Of a stretch of DNA of 64,000 bases, positions 23,406 through 32,784 are shown in pieces (position 1 is the first letter of the stretch; each line of letters begins with the position of its first letter). This DNA comes from Bradyrhizobium manausense (GTDB lineage Bacteria > Pseudomonadota > Alphaproteobacteria > Rhizobiales > Xanthobacteraceae): the NCBI RefSeq assembly GCF_018130615.1, contig NZ_JAFCKB010000018.1:1-64000 (forward strand), in the 5' to 3' direction. Below the pieces are notes generated by a model. It saw only the letters and a list, made by a program, of their open reading frames with translations. It did not search any database and had not been told where the DNA came from. Position numbers and translations under genes: made by a program.

Positions 23406-25010
23406 ATGCCGCTCCATTCCAGCATCGATCCATCGTCATCAGATTTTGCGCGCAATTCCGATTCCATGCGTTCGCTCGTCGCCGATTTGCGCGAGAAGCT
23501 CGCCCAAGTCGCCGGCGGCGGCGGCGAGGCCTCGCGCAACCGCCATACATCGCGCGGCAAGATGCTGGCGCGCGAACGCGTCGACCTCCTGGTCGATCCC
23601 GGGACGTCGTTCCTGGAGCTGTCGCCGCTCGCAGCCCATGGGCTCTACGGCGGCGACGTGCATTCGGCGAGCATCGTCACGGGCGTCGGGCGGATCTCGG
23701 GCCGCGAATGTGTGATCGTCGCCAACGACGCCACCATCAAGGGCGGCACCTATTATCCGATGACCGTGAAGAAGCATCTACGTGCGCAGGACATCGCGCG
23801 GCAGAACAATCTGCCTTGCGTCTACATGGTCGATTCCGGCGGCGCCTTCCTGCCGCTGCAGGACGAGATCTTTCCGGACGAGCGGCATTTCGGCCGCATC
23901 TTCTACAACCAGGCGCAGATGTCCTCCCAAGGCATTCCGCAGATCGCGATCGTGATGGGCTCCTGCACCGCCGGCGGCGCCTATGTGCCGGCCATGTCGG
24001 ACGAGAGCATCATCGTGCGCAATCAGGGCACCATCTTTCTCGGCGGCCCGCCGCTGGTGAAGGCCGCGACCGGCGAGGTCGTGAGCGCCGAGGAGCTCGG
24101 CGGCGCCGACGTGCACTCGCGGCAATCGGGTGTGACCGATCACTACGCCCAGAATGATGCGCATGCGATCGGGATTGCGCGGCGCATCGTCGGCACGCTG
24201 AAGCCGTCAGCGCGGCCGAACCTCAACATGCATCCGCCACGCGATCCGCTGTTCGCGGCAGAGGAAATTTACGGCGTGGTGCCGGTTGACGGCCGCAAGC
24301 CCTTCGATGTGCGCGACATCATCGCGCGCGTCGTCGATGGCTCCGAATTCGACGAGTTCAAGAAGCTCTACGGCACGACGCTCGTGTGCGGCTTCGCCCA
24401 TATCTGGGGCTACCCGGTCGGCATCATCGCCAACAACGGCATTCTATTCAGTGAGAGCTCGCTGAAGGGCGCGCATTTCATCGAGCTGTGCTGCCAGCGT
24501 GGCATTCCCCTGGTGTTCTTGCAGAACATCACCGGCTTCATGGTCGGCAAGAAATACGAGGCTGGCGGTATCGCGCGCGACGGCGCCAAGCTGGTGACCG
24601 CGGTCGCAACCGCCTCGGTGCCGAAATTCACAGTCGTGATCGGCGGCTCCTACGGCGCCGGCAATTACGGCATGTGCGGGCGCGCCTATTCACCGCGCTT
24701 CCTCTGGATGTGGCCGAACGCGCGCATCTCGGTGATGGGCGGCGAGCAGGCCTCGATGGTGCTGAGCCAGGTCCGACGCGACAATATCGAGGCCAAGGGC
24801 GACAGTTGGTCGAAGGAGGCCGAAGATAAATTCCGCGAGCCCATCCGCGCGCAATATGAGAGCCAGGGGCATCCCTATTACGCGACCGCACGCCTCTGGG
24901 ACGACGGCGTGATCGACCCGGCCGACACGCGGCTCGTGCTCGGCCTCGGCCTCTCGGCGGCGTCGAATGCGCCGATCGAACCGACGAAATTCGGCCTGTT
25001 CAGGATGTGA
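23406..25010 (+). CDS. mccB: Methylcrotonyl-CoA carboxylase, beta (carboxyltransferase) subunit
   Basis: A 534-residue acyl-CoA carboxyltransferase. Characteristic segments: [22 protein letters not shown], the oxyanion-type [41 protein letters not shown], and [25 protein letters not shown] with [21 protein letters not shown]. The last two distinguish methylcrotonyl- from propionyl-CoA carboxylase. It transfers CO2 from biotin on the alpha subunit to 3-methylcrotonyl-CoA. It lies 41 bases after ivd and 4 bases before the alpha subunit, so translation is probably linked. Length is normal. Confidence 0.95.
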   Translation: MPLHSSIDPSSSDFARNSDSMRSLVADLREKLAQVAGGGGEASRNRHTSRGKMLARERVDLLVDPGTSFLELSPLAAHGLYGGDVHSASIVTGVGRISGRECVIVANDATIKGGTYYPMTVKKHLRAQDIARQNNLPCVYMVDSGGAFLPLQDEIFPDERHFGRIFYNQAQMSSQGIPQIAIVMGSCTAGGAYVPAMSDESIIVRNQGTIFLGGPPLVKAATGEVVSAEELGGADVHSRQSGVTDHYAQNDAHAIGIARRIVGTLKPSARPNLNMHPPRDPLFAAEEIYGVVPVDGRKPFDVRDIIARVVDGSEFDEFKKLYGTTLVCGFAHIWGYPVGIIANNGILFSESSLKGAHFIELCCQRGIPLVFLQNITGFMVGKKYEAGGIARDGAKLVTAVATASVPKFTVVIGGSYGAGNYGMCGRAYSPRFLWMWPNARISVMGGEQASMVLSQVRRDNIEAKGDSWSKEAEDKFREPIRAQYESQGHPYYATARLWDDGVIDPADTRLVLGLGLSAASNAPIEPTKFGLFRM

Positions 25011-25014
25011 TGCG

Positions 25015-27057
25015 ATGGACCGTTCAAAGCTCTACCGTCGTTTTCGCACGCTCCTGATCGCCAACCGGAGCGAGATTGCCTGCCGCGTCATCCGCACCGC
25101 GCGCGCAATGGGCCTGCGCACGGTCGCCGTCTATTCCGAGGCAGATCGCGACGCGATGCATGTCGCACTTGCGGATGAGGCCGTGCTGCTCGGGCCGTCG
25201 CGGGCCCGCGACAGCTATCTCAATGTCGAGCGGCTGATCGAGGCCGCCCGCAAGACCGGCGCCGAGGCCGTGCATCCCGGCTACGGCTTCCTGTCGGAAA
25301 ATGCCGAGTTCGCGCAAGCCTGTCTCGACGCGGGCCTCGTCTTCGTCGGCCCGACCGCCGAGATGATGACGGCGATGGGCTCGAAGTCCGGCTCGAAAGC
25401 GCTGATGGAGAAGGCCGGCGTGCCGCTGGTGCCCGGCTATCATGGCGAGGCCCAGGACGATGCGACGCTGGCGAAAGCCGCCGACAAAATCGGCTTCCCG
25501 ATCCTGGTGAAGGCGTCCGCCGGCGGTGGTGGCCGCGGCATGCGCATCGTGCGCTCGGCGGCTGAGCTCGCGCCCGCGATCGTCAGCGCCAAGCGCGAGG
25601 CCAAGGCTGCGTTCGGCGACGACCGCATGCTGATCGAAAAATATGTCGACAATCCCCGCCACATCGAAGTGCAGATCATCGGCGACAGCCATGGCAATCT
25701 GCTGTCGCTGTTCGAGCGCGAATGCACGTTGCAGCGCCGCCACCAGAAGGTGATCGAGGAGGCGCCGTCACCGTCGCTCAATGCCGCCCAGCGCGAGACG
25801 GTCTGCGCCGCGGCGCGAAAGGCGGCAGGCGCGGTGAACTATGTCGGCGCAGGCACGATCGAGTTCGTCTCCGACGGCAAGGACGTATTCTTCATCGAGA
25901 TGAACACGCGTCTCCAGGTCGAGCACCCCGTGACCGAGCTGATCACCGGGGTCGACCTCGTCGAATGGCAGCTGCGCGTGGCGTTCGGCGAAGCGCTGCC
26001 GCTGAAGCAGGACGAGATCAAGCTCCACGGCCATGCGGTGGAGGCGCGTGTGTACGCCGAAAACCCGACCAAGAACTTCATGCCGTCGGTCGGCAGGATC
26101 TCGACCTGGCGGTTGCCGGCGGAGGAGACCGGGGGCTTGCGCATCGATGCCGGCTACAGCGAGGGGGATACCGTCTCGCCGTACTACGACGCCATGCTGG
26201 CCAAGATGATCGCGTGGGCGCCGACGCGGGAAGTCGCGATCGACCGGCTCAACCGCGGGCTGGAGGACTCTGACGTCCGCGGGATCGTCACCAATATCCC
26301 GTTCCTGTCGGCGCTGATCACGCATCCCAAGGTGCGGGCGAATGCGATCGACACCGGCTTCATCGAGCGTGAGCTGGCGGCGTTGACCTCGACGTCGGCG
26401 GCCCCCGGCGAGCTCGAGTTCTGCGCTGCAGTGGCCGCGATCGTCAACGACGAACGGCGAGCCGCGCAGGGCGCCGCGAGTTCGCCGTTGAATTCGCCGT
26501 GGCACACCTTTGGCTGGCAGCCGGTCGGCCGCCGCCAGCGCAGCTTTGCCTTCCGCGTCGGCCATGGTGTTGGTCATGGTGCTGGTCATGGGCCGGAGCA
26601 GAAGATCACGCTCAACTACGGCAGCGGGCCGTCGACGCTCGTGATCGGCGAGCGCGAGCTGGCGTTCACGATTGCGCCGAAGGAGGGCGGCTTCGATCTG
26701 ACTCTGGATGGCGTCAAGTCATTCGTCGCCGCCGTGATCGATGGCCACGAGCTATATCTGCGCACGCGCAATGGCCGCTTCGACCTGCACTGGGTCGATC
26801 CATTTGGCGGTGAGACCGAGGAGCAGACGGGCGCCGACAAGATCGCGGCCCCCTTGCCGGGCACAGTCGTCGCTGTGCTGGCCGAGGAGGGCGCCAAGCT
26901 CGACAAGGGCGCGCCGATCCTCACGCTGGAAGTGATGAAGATGGAGCAGACGCTGCGGGCGCCCTATGCCGGCGTGCTGAAGTCGATCAAGTGCAAGGTC
27001 GGCGACATCGTGCAGGAAGGCATCGAGCTCGCCGTGGTCGAGCCGTCGGGAGAGTGA
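25015..27057 (+). CDS. mccA: Methylcrotonyl-CoA carboxylase, alpha (biotin) subunit
   Basis: A 680-residue biotin carboxylase/carrier protein. The N-terminal half is the ATP-grasp biotin carboxylase (LLIANRSEIACRVIRTARAMG, ASAGGGGRGMRIV, ERECTLQRRHQKVIEEAPS, EMNTRLQVEHPVTE). The C-terminal biotinyl domain has EVMKMEQ with the biotinylated Lys642. It charges biotin with bicarbonate for the beta subunit. Odd point: a short His/Gly run (GHGVGHGAGHGPEQ, around residues 516-530) lies in the linker region and comes from a small in-frame DNA repeat. Start ATG is 4 bases after the beta subunit stop. Confidence 0.95.
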   Translation: MDRSKLYRRFRTLLIANRSEIACRVIRTARAMGLRTVAVYSEADRDAMHVALADEAVLLGPSRARDSYLNVERLIEAARKTGAEAVHPGYGFLSENAEFAQACLDAGLVFVGPTAEMMTAMGSKSGSKALMEKAGVPLVPGYHGEAQDDATLAKAADKIGFPILVKASAGGGGRGMRIVRSAAELAPAIVSAKREAKAAFGDDRMLIEKYVDNPRHIEVQIIGDSHGNLLSLFERECTLQRRHQKVIEEAPSPSLNAAQRETVCAAARKAAGAVNYVGAGTIEFVSDGKDVFFIEMNTRLQVEHPVTELITGVDLVEWQLRVAFGEALPLKQDEIKLHGHAVEARVYAENPTKNFMPSVGRISTWRLPAEETGGLRIDAGYSEGDTVSPYYDAMLAKMIAWAPTREVAIDRLNRGLEDSDVRGIVTNIPFLSALITHPKVRANAIDTGFIERELAALTSTSAAPGELEFCAAVAAIVNDERRAAQGAASSPLNSPWHTFGWQPVGRRQRSFAFRVGHGVGHGAGHGPEQKITLNYGSGPSTLVIGERELAFTIAPKEGGFDLTLDGVKSFVAAVIDGHELYLRTRNGRFDLHWVDPFGGETEEQTGADKIAAPLPGTVVAVLAEEGAKLDKGAPILTLEVMKMEQTLRAPYAGVLKSIKCKVGDIVQEGIELAVVEPSGE

Positions 27058-27058
27058 C

Positions 27059-27967
27059 ATGAGCGATCCCGTCCGCATCGTTGAAATGGGGCCGCGCGAC
27101 GGTCTGCAGAACGAGAAGATGCCTGTCAGTGTGGAGGCCCGCATCGCCTTCATCGAGGCACTGGTCGCCGCCGGCCTCGATACCGTCGAGGTCGGTGCGT
27201 TCGTCTCGCCCAAGGCGATCCCGCAAATGGCGAGCTCCGATGCCGTGCTGCGCGGCGTCAGTCACGTCAAGGGCGCCGAGTTCCACGTGCTGGTGCCGAA
27301 CGAGAAGGGCTATGACGCGGCCCGAGCCGCCGGCGCCAAGGTGGTCTCCGTGTTCGCGGCGGCCTCGGAAGGCTTTTCGCGCGCCAACATCAATTGTACG
27401 GTCGCGGAGTCCATCGAGCGGTTCAAGCCGGTGCTGGCGCGCGCCAAGGCCGACGGCGTGAAGGTGCGCGGCTATATTTCCTGCGTGCTCGGCTGTCCGT
27501 TCGACGGCGAGATCAAGCCGAAGGCGGTCGCCGATCTGGCCAATACGCTGTGGGAGCTCGGCTGCTACGAAATCTCGCTCGGTGACACCATCGGCGTCGG
27601 CACGCCGGCCAAGGCGAAGGGCATGTTGCGCGCGGTAGCTGCCAACATCTCGCCTGCAAAGCTCGCGATGCATTTCCACGACACCTATGGGCAGGCGCTG
27701 GCCAATCTGTATGCCGGCCTGCAGGAGGGCGTCCGCGTGATCGACGCGGCCGCTGGAGGGCTCGGCGGTTGTCCCTATGCGCCGGGCGCCACGGGCAATG
27801 TGGCGACCGAGGATGTCGTCTACATGCTCGAAGGCATGGGCATCAGGACCGGTGTCGATATGGAGAAGCTGCTGGCGGCGACAAATGAAATGAGCCGCGT
27901 ACTGGGCAAGCCGCCCGTGAGCCGTGTGGCCTCTGCGTTGAACGCGAAGAAGCGCCGCACGACTTAG
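27059..27967 (+). CDS. mvaB: Hydroxymethylglutaryl-CoA lyase
   Basis: A 302-residue HMGL-type TIM-barrel enzyme that cleaves HMG-CoA to acetoacetate and acetyl-CoA, the last step of leucine degradation. Signatures: EMGPRDGLQNEK at the N-terminus, metal-binding HFHDTYGQALAN, and the catalytic-Cys loop GLGGCPYAPGATGNVATEDVVYML. The ATG at 27059 follows the alpha subunit stop by one base, so the genes are surely cotranscribed. The operon lacks a methylglutaconyl-CoA hydratase gene, which would supply the substrate of this enzyme. Confidence 0.95.
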   Translation: MSDPVRIVEMGPRDGLQNEKMPVSVEARIAFIEALVAAGLDTVEVGAFVSPKAIPQMASSDAVLRGVSHVKGAEFHVLVPNEKGYDAARAAGAKVVSVFAAASEGFSRANINCTVAESIERFKPVLARAKADGVKVRGYISCVLGCPFDGEIKPKAVADLANTLWELGCYEISLGDTIGVGTPAKAKGMLRAVAANISPAKLAMHFHDTYGQALANLYAGLQEGVRVIDAAAGGLGGCPYAPGATGNVATEDVVYMLEGMGIRTGVDMEKLLAATNEMSRVLGKPPVSRVASALNAKKRRTT

Positions 27968-28022
27968 GAGTAAGCAGGTAGGCTTCGCTACCTTAACCAC
28001 CTAATGGGCTGGATTGCTCAGG

Positions 28023-28439
28023 ATGAAGAGCAACAAGCAGAAGCGATCCGAGATCGCCGCGCGCAAGGCCGCAAAGCGGGAAAAAGAAACGATCCTGGCT
28101 GCGCAGGCCGCGAGAAAAGCGCGGTTAGAATTCTTGCGAAGCGTCGGTTCGCGCGGCGAAGTACCCGTGGATACGACCAAGCTCGGCTCGGCGGGCAACA
28201 GCTATAGCGTTCCTGCATTTGTCGAGCGCGGCTGGTATGTACCGGTCGATTTCACTTGCAAGGCGTGCCGAAAGGCCGAGACGTGGACGGCCGAGCAGCA
28301 GAAATGGTGGTACGAGACCGCCAAAGGCAGCCTGTTCACGACGGCGACGATGTGCCGTTCCTGCCGGCGTAAGGAGCGGGCACGCCAGGACGAGGTGCGC
28401 CGCGTTCACCTCGAAGGCGTGGCGCGGAAGAAGAAGTAG
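28023..28439 (+). CDS. Zinc-ribbon domain protein
   Basis: A 138-residue protein. The N-terminal 45 residues are a basic helix rich in Lys, Arg and Ala (KSNKQKRSEIAARKAAKREKETILAAQAARKARLE). The C-terminal half carries a zinc ribbon: VDFTCKACRKAETWTAEQQKWWYETAKG, then MCRSCRRKER, that is CxxC...CxxC. This is the pattern of the probable zinc-ribbon family whose members often sit near ribosome- or RNA-related genes, with unknown function. A TTG at 28014 is an alternative start; the ATG at 28023 is preferred. Confidence 0.85.
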   Translation: MKSNKQKRSEIAARKAAKREKETILAAQAARKARLEFLRSVGSRGEVPVDTTKLGSAGNSYSVPAFVERGWYVPVDFTCKACRKAETWTAEQQKWWYETAKGSLFTTATMCRSCRRKERARQDEVRRVHLEGVARKKK

Positions 28440-28532
28440 TCGGATTCCCAGGGGCCGAGTTCGTAAGTTCGATCAGGTACGTTTCGCTTCGATGGCAAGC
28501 GCTTTTGCGCGCTCAGCAGATGATACGATGCG

Positions 28533-29507
28533 TCAGTTGCGGACATGCCCAGGTGATTTTGGCTTCGCCATCGGTTTTGCAAGCTCACGAGCACTGTCGA
28601 TGGTCAGTTGGGCAACAGGGCTGAGGGCGCGATCCTTGAGCGTGACGATCCCGTTTGGCCGGCGGGCTTTGGGTAGATCGACGGGCAGGACCCTGAGGGC
28701 GGACTTCCTGGCAAGAAATCTCAGCGCCGAGGCGGGGAAGATCGTGATGAAGCGGCCTGTCGTCAACAGGCTGACCCGCATATGCGGGGAATCGGTCACG
28801 ACTGTCGCGTGGGGGTAATCAAGCCCGGCGGCTCGAAACGCTTCCCATACGATTGATCCAATGACGCTCTCGCGCGGTGGCAGCACCCAGGATTCGTCGG
28901 CCAACTCGGAAATTTGGATCTTGCGGCGGCGGCCCCATCGATTCTTCGCACCTGCGACCACGACGTAGCGGTCTTCGAAAAGAAATTCGAAACGCAGCCG
29001 ATCGTCGGCAAGCTCGCCGGTGCTGCGCACGATCAGCAGATCGACCTTGCGCTCGCTCAAGTCGCGGTGCAGGGCCTCTATATAGCCGGTCACGAGCTGG
29101 AATTTGATCCGCGGATGACGCCGGGAGAGCCGATCTATGAGAGCGCAAACGAAGCTCGCCGCCAGAAAGGCCGTGCTTCCAATCCGTACTTCTCCAGCTG
29201 TGGGGTCGGCCAGAAATTCGATGCTCTTCACGCCCTGGCGGAGCTCGTCGAAGACGGCGGCTCCGCAATCGAGCAGGGCCCGCCCGCACTCGGTCGGTTC
29301 GATTCCCCGTTGGTGGCGATCGAGCAAGCGGACGCCAAACGCACGCTCGAGCTCCCCGATCGATCTCGAAATATTGGGCTGGGTGGTATTGAGCATGAGC
29401 GCCGCCTTGCCCATGCTGCCGGCCTGCACCACGGCCATGAGCACATGCAGGTCCTGCAGCTTCATTCGTTTCCCGATGCGATCGCTCATCTGCATGAGGG
29501 CACCCAT
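28533..29507 (-). CDS. LysR family transcriptional regulator
   Basis: A 324-residue LysR-type regulator: N-terminal winged helix (MKLQDLHVLMAVVQAGSMGKAALMLNTTQPNISRSIGELERAFGVRLLDRHQRG) and a C-terminal ligand domain of the PBP type. The ATG at 29507 gives 14 extra residues before the usual MKLQDLHVL start, so the true start may be the internal ATG at 29465. It is divergent from a tripartite tricarboxylate binding protein gene and probably controls that gene and the following dienelactone hydrolase. The effector is unknown. Confidence 0.93.
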   Translation of the reverse strand: MGALMQMSDRIGKRMKLQDLHVLMAVVQAGSMGKAALMLNTTQPNISRSIGELERAFGVRLLDRHQRGIEPTECGRALLDCGAAVFDELRQGVKSIEFLADPTAGEVRIGSTAFLAASFVCALIDRLSRRHPRIKFQLVTGYIEALHRDLSERKVDLLIVRSTGELADDRLRFEFLFEDRYVVVAGAKNRWGRRRKIQISELADESWVLPPRESVIGSIVWEAFRAAGLDYPHATVVTDSPHMRVSLLTTGRFITIFPASALRFLARKSALRVLPVDLPKARRPNGIVTLKDRALSPVAQLTIDSARELAKPMAKPKSPGHVRN

Positions 29508-29540
29508 TTCCGTTCTGATATGATCCCATCAGATAATAGC

Positions 29541-29553
29541 CTTATGTGCTTAT
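29541..29553. promoter_or_regulatory. Possible LysR operator
   Basis: In the 114-base gap between the LysR gene and the divergent transporter gene, CTTATGTGCTTAT is a direct repeat of CTTAT spaced by three bases within an AT-rich patch. Position fits an operator/promoter, but the match to a T-N11-A box is loose. Confidence 0.25.
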
Positions 29554-29621
29554 GACGGCATCAACTATCCTCCGCCGCTGAGGAGAGCCGGCGCGAGTGC
29601 GGGTTCGACGGAGCAAAGCTT

Positions 29622-30602
29622 ATGCCTCCCTCCCGACGTCGATTTCTGCGTCTTGCGGCGGCCGTGGCTGCGCCCCCTCTGCTTTCCCGCTTGGCTTGGG
29701 CGGAGACTTTCCCGTCGCGGCCGGTCCGCATCATGGTTGGTTTTGCCGCGGGCGGGCCAAATGACATCCTCGCGCGCCTGATCGGGCAATGGTGTTCGGA
29801 GCGGCTCGGCCAGCCGTTTGTTATCGAGAACCGCCCCGGCGCCGGGAGCAATATCGCCACCGATGCAGTCGTGCGCGCGCCTCCGGACGGTTACGCTCTC
29901 CTGTTGGTCGGTTCGCCGAATGCGATCAATGCCACGCTCTATCGAAAGCTCGATTTCAATTTCCTGCGGGATATTGCGCCGGTTGGAGGCCTGTCGCGCG
30001 GCGCCCTGGTGATGGTGATCCACCCATCGGTTCCCGCCAACACCATTGCGGAGTTCATCGCCTACGCCAAGGCGAACCCGGGAAAACTCTCCTATGGTTC
30101 GGGCGGAGTAGGTGGGATCACCCACATCGCCGCCGAACTGTTCAAGCTGGAGGCCGGCGGGCTGGATATTCAGCATGTGCCTTATCGGGGCGTGGCGCCC
30201 GCGATCACCGATCTGCTCGGCGGGCAGGTGCAGGTCGTGTTCGTGAACCTGGCGCCGTCGATCGGCTATATCAACAGCGGCAAGCTGCGCGCGCTCGGGA
30301 TAACGACAGCGGCACGGTCCGAAGCATTGCCGGATCTGCCGGCCATCGGCGAGTTCGTGCCCGGCTATGAGGCGAGCTCGGTGTTCGGCATCGGCGCGCC
30401 GAAGGGCACGCCGGTCGAAATTATCGACAGGCTCAATATGGAGATCAACGCTGCGCTGGCCGATTCCGGGTTCAAAGCGCACCTCGCTAGTCTCGATGCC
30501 GCGGGACTTGGTGGTTCGCCGGCCGACTTCGGCAAGCTCATGGCCAGTGAAACCGAGAAGTGGGCCAAAGTGATAAGCCTCGCGAAAATCAAGCAGGAGT
30601 AG
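29622..30602 (+). CDS. Tripartite tricarboxylate transporter substrate-binding protein (Bug family)
   Basis: A 326-residue periplasmic binding protein. Its N-terminus has a Tat-type signal (SRRRFLRLAAAVAAPPLLSRLAWA) and the mature part shows Bug family blocks: FPSRPVRIMVGFAAGGPNDILARLI, FVIENRPGAGSNIATDAVVRAPPDGYALL, and VPYRGVAPAITDLLGGQVQVVF. Such proteins bind carboxylates or aromatic acids for TctAB-type permeases. No tctA or tctB gene is near, so it is an orphan that works with a distant permease or as a sensor. It shares a promoter region with the LysR gene. Confidence 0.93.
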   Translation: MPPSRRRFLRLAAAVAAPPLLSRLAWAETFPSRPVRIMVGFAAGGPNDILARLIGQWCSERLGQPFVIENRPGAGSNIATDAVVRAPPDGYALLLVGSPNAINATLYRKLDFNFLRDIAPVGGLSRGALVMVIHPSVPANTIAEFIAYAKANPGKLSYGSGGVGGITHIAAELFKLEAGGLDIQHVPYRGVAPAITDLLGGQVQVVFVNLAPSIGYINSGKLRALGITTAARSEALPDLPAIGEFVPGYEASSVFGIGAPKGTPVEIIDRLNMEINAALADSGFKAHLASLDAAGLGGSPADFGKLMASETEKWAKVISLAKIKQE

Positions 30603-30659
30603 CGCGGCGAAATCCGCGATGGTCACAGCTTCGTCTCGAAACGAAGGGACGGCTCCGTC

Positions 30660-31367
30660 ATGCCTGGAAGGACAAGAAGGATTTGCGCGAAAGGCGGCGG
30701 TGAGTTCGATTGCTATCTCGTCGCGCCCGAGGCTGAAAAGCCGGTTGCCGCGGTCGTGCTTGCTTCCGCCATTCACGGTGTGGATGCCGACATGCGCGCG
30801 ATCGCAGAGGAGCTTGCGACATATGGAGTTATCGTAGCGGTACCCGATCTGTTTTGGCGTTCGATTGCCGGCCCGCTTTCACGGGACGACCAGCGTGCTG
30901 CCCAGCGTTCGCAGCCGCGTCTCGAGCAAATCAGGGTCGGCGAGGCCGACATGGCCGACACGCTGAGACACCTCGGCACACTCCCGCAGTTCAATGGACA
31001 GGCGGCGGTCATGGGGTTTTGCTACGGCGGTCCGTACGCGATCCTCGGACCGAAGCGACTTGGCTACGCCGCCGGCATCTGCTGCCACGGATCCCAGATG
31101 CTGGATTATCTTCACGAGCTCGTCGGCGTTCGCGAGCAAGTCTGTCTCATCTGGGGCGACCAGGACAATCGCGCGCCGGTCGAGGTGCTGGAGGCATATC
31201 GTGACGTGGCGGCGCGCATGGCGAACGTCGAAGTGCACATCTTCCCCGGGGTGCGTCACGGTTACATGATGCGGGGAAACCCGGCCGCCTTCGATCGGGC
31301 GGCACGTGATTTCTCAATCAAGCGCGCCCGGGAGGTTCTTGCAGGTCTGGACGGCGCACTGTGCTGA
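30660..31367 (+). CDS. Dienelactone hydrolase family protein
   Basis: A 235-residue alpha/beta-hydrolase of the dienelactone hydrolase family. The nucleophile motif is GFCYGG with Cys121 instead of Ser, the Asp is in WGDQDNRAP, and the His is in PGVRHGYMM. This Cys-Asp-His triad is the family's mark. Members hydrolyse dienelactone in chlorocatechol breakdown or unrelated esters. It follows the binding-protein gene by 57 bases on the same strand, so the two may handle one compound: uptake, then ester or lactone hydrolysis. Confidence 0.9.
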   Translation: MPGRTRRICAKGGGEFDCYLVAPEAEKPVAAVVLASAIHGVDADMRAIAEELATYGVIVAVPDLFWRSIAGPLSRDDQRAAQRSQPRLEQIRVGEADMADTLRHLGTLPQFNGQAAVMGFCYGGPYAILGPKRLGYAAGICCHGSQMLDYLHELVGVREQVCLIWGDQDNRAPVEVLEAYRDVAARMANVEVHIFPGVRHGYMMRGNPAAFDRAARDFSIKRAREVLAGLDGALC

Positions 31368-31425
31368 GCGCGAGGACGAAGCGGGCCAGGCATGGCGCTA
31401 CGCGCCTTTGCCCACCCTTGCAGCG

Positions 31426-32784
31426 TCATCTGCTCCCATCCGGCCCCATCACCAGGTCGGGCAGCCAGGTCGAGATCTCCGGCACGAAGCAGAGCAGCAG
31501 CACCGCGCCCATCATCAAGAGCACGAAGGGCAGCGTGCCCCAGATCACTTCGCTGAGCGAAATGTCGGGCGCGACGTTGCGGATGACGAAGATGTTGAGG
31601 CCGACGGGTGGATGGATCAGCCCCATCTCCATCACGATGGTCATCACCACGCCGAACCAGATGATGTCGAAATTGGCGGCGCGGAGCGGCGGCAGGATGA
31701 TCGGCGCAGTCATGAGAATGATCGAGACCGGCGGCAGGAAGAAGCCGAGCACGACGACCATGACGAGGATCGCAAACAGTAGCCCCCAGCGCGGCAGATG
31801 CATCGCGACGACGGATTCGGCCGCCGATTGGGAGATGTGCAAATAGCTCATCACGTAGGAATACAGCAGCGACATGCCGATGATCATCATCAGCATGGTC
31901 GATTCCCGGATCGTCGATTTCATGATGGGCGCGAGGTCGCCCGGCCGCCACACGCCGTAGATCGCCGCGATCAGCCCCAGCGCCAGCAATCCGCCGAGGC
32001 CGGCGGTCTCCGAGGGCGTGGCATAGCCGCCATAGAGCGCCGCCATCACGCCGGTGAGCAGCAGCACGAAGGGGATCACGCGCGGCAGCACGCTGAAGCG
32101 TTCGGCAAGCGTATATTCGTCGCGGGCCAGGATCGCCGATTCAGGGCTACCTTTCTTGTAGGCCGCTTCGGCCACCGCATATTCCTGGCGAAAGCGGATC
32201 ACGGCATAGCCGCCGAACAGCGAGACCAGCAGCAGGCCCGGGCCGATGCCGGCGAGGAACAAGCGTCCCAGCGATTTCTCGGCGGCGACCGCAAACAGGA
32301 TCATGGTGATCGAGGGCGGCAGCAGAATGCCGAGCGTGCCGCCGGCGGCGATGATGCCTGCGGCGAAGCCGCCTGAATAGCCGCGCTTGCGCATCTCGGG
32401 GATGCCGGCCGAGCCGATCGCCGAGCAAGTCGCTGGGCTCGAGCCCGCCATCGCCGCGAACAGTGCGCAGGCAAAGACGTTGGCGACGCCAAGCCCGCCG
32501 GGCACGCGGTGCAGCCAGGCATGCAGCGCCGAATAGAGATCCTGACCGGCGCGCGATTTGCCGATCGCGGCACCCTTCAGGATGAAGAGCGGGATCGACA
32601 GCAGCGTGATGGACGCCATCTCCTCATAGACGTTCTGCGTCACCGTATCGAGCGACGCTGAGGGCATGTAGATGCCCATGAACACGACTGCGACCGCGCC
32701 GAGCGCGAAAGCGATCGGCATGCCCGAAAACATCACGAGCAGCGTCGCGACCCCATAAGCGATACCGATACCGAAGACGCTCAT
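31426..32784 (-). CDS. dctM: TRAP transporter large permease (DctM-type)
   Basis: A 452-residue polytopic protein of the TRAP large-permease family. Hallmarks: ASITLLSIPLFILKGAAIGKS, the AAMAGSSPATCSAIGSAGIPEMRKRGY segment and LGILLPPSITMILFAV, with about 12 membrane helices. It forms the Na+-driven channel for small organic acids bound by the periplasmic partner. The ATG at 32784 overlaps the stop of the small permease gene (ATGA), so translation is coupled. Third gene of a minus-strand operon. Confidence 0.94.
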   Translation of the reverse strand: MSVFGIGIAYGVATLLVMFSGMPIAFALGAVAVVFMGIYMPSASLDTVTQNVYEEMASITLLSIPLFILKGAAIGKSRAGQDLYSALHAWLHRVPGGLGVANVFACALFAAMAGSSPATCSAIGSAGIPEMRKRGYSGGFAAGIIAAGGTLGILLPPSITMILFAVAAEKSLGRLFLAGIGPGLLLVSLFGGYAVIRFRQEYAVAEAAYKKGSPESAILARDEYTLAERFSVLPRVIPFVLLLTGVMAALYGGYATPSETAGLGGLLALGLIAAIYGVWRPGDLAPIMKSTIRESTMLMMIIGMSLLYSYVMSYLHISQSAAESVVAMHLPRWGLLFAILVMVVVLGFFLPPVSIILMTAPIILPPLRAANFDIIWFGVVMTIVMEMGLIHPPVGLNIFVIRNVAPDISLSEVIWGTLPFVLLMMGAVLLLCFVPEISTWLPDLVMGPDGSR

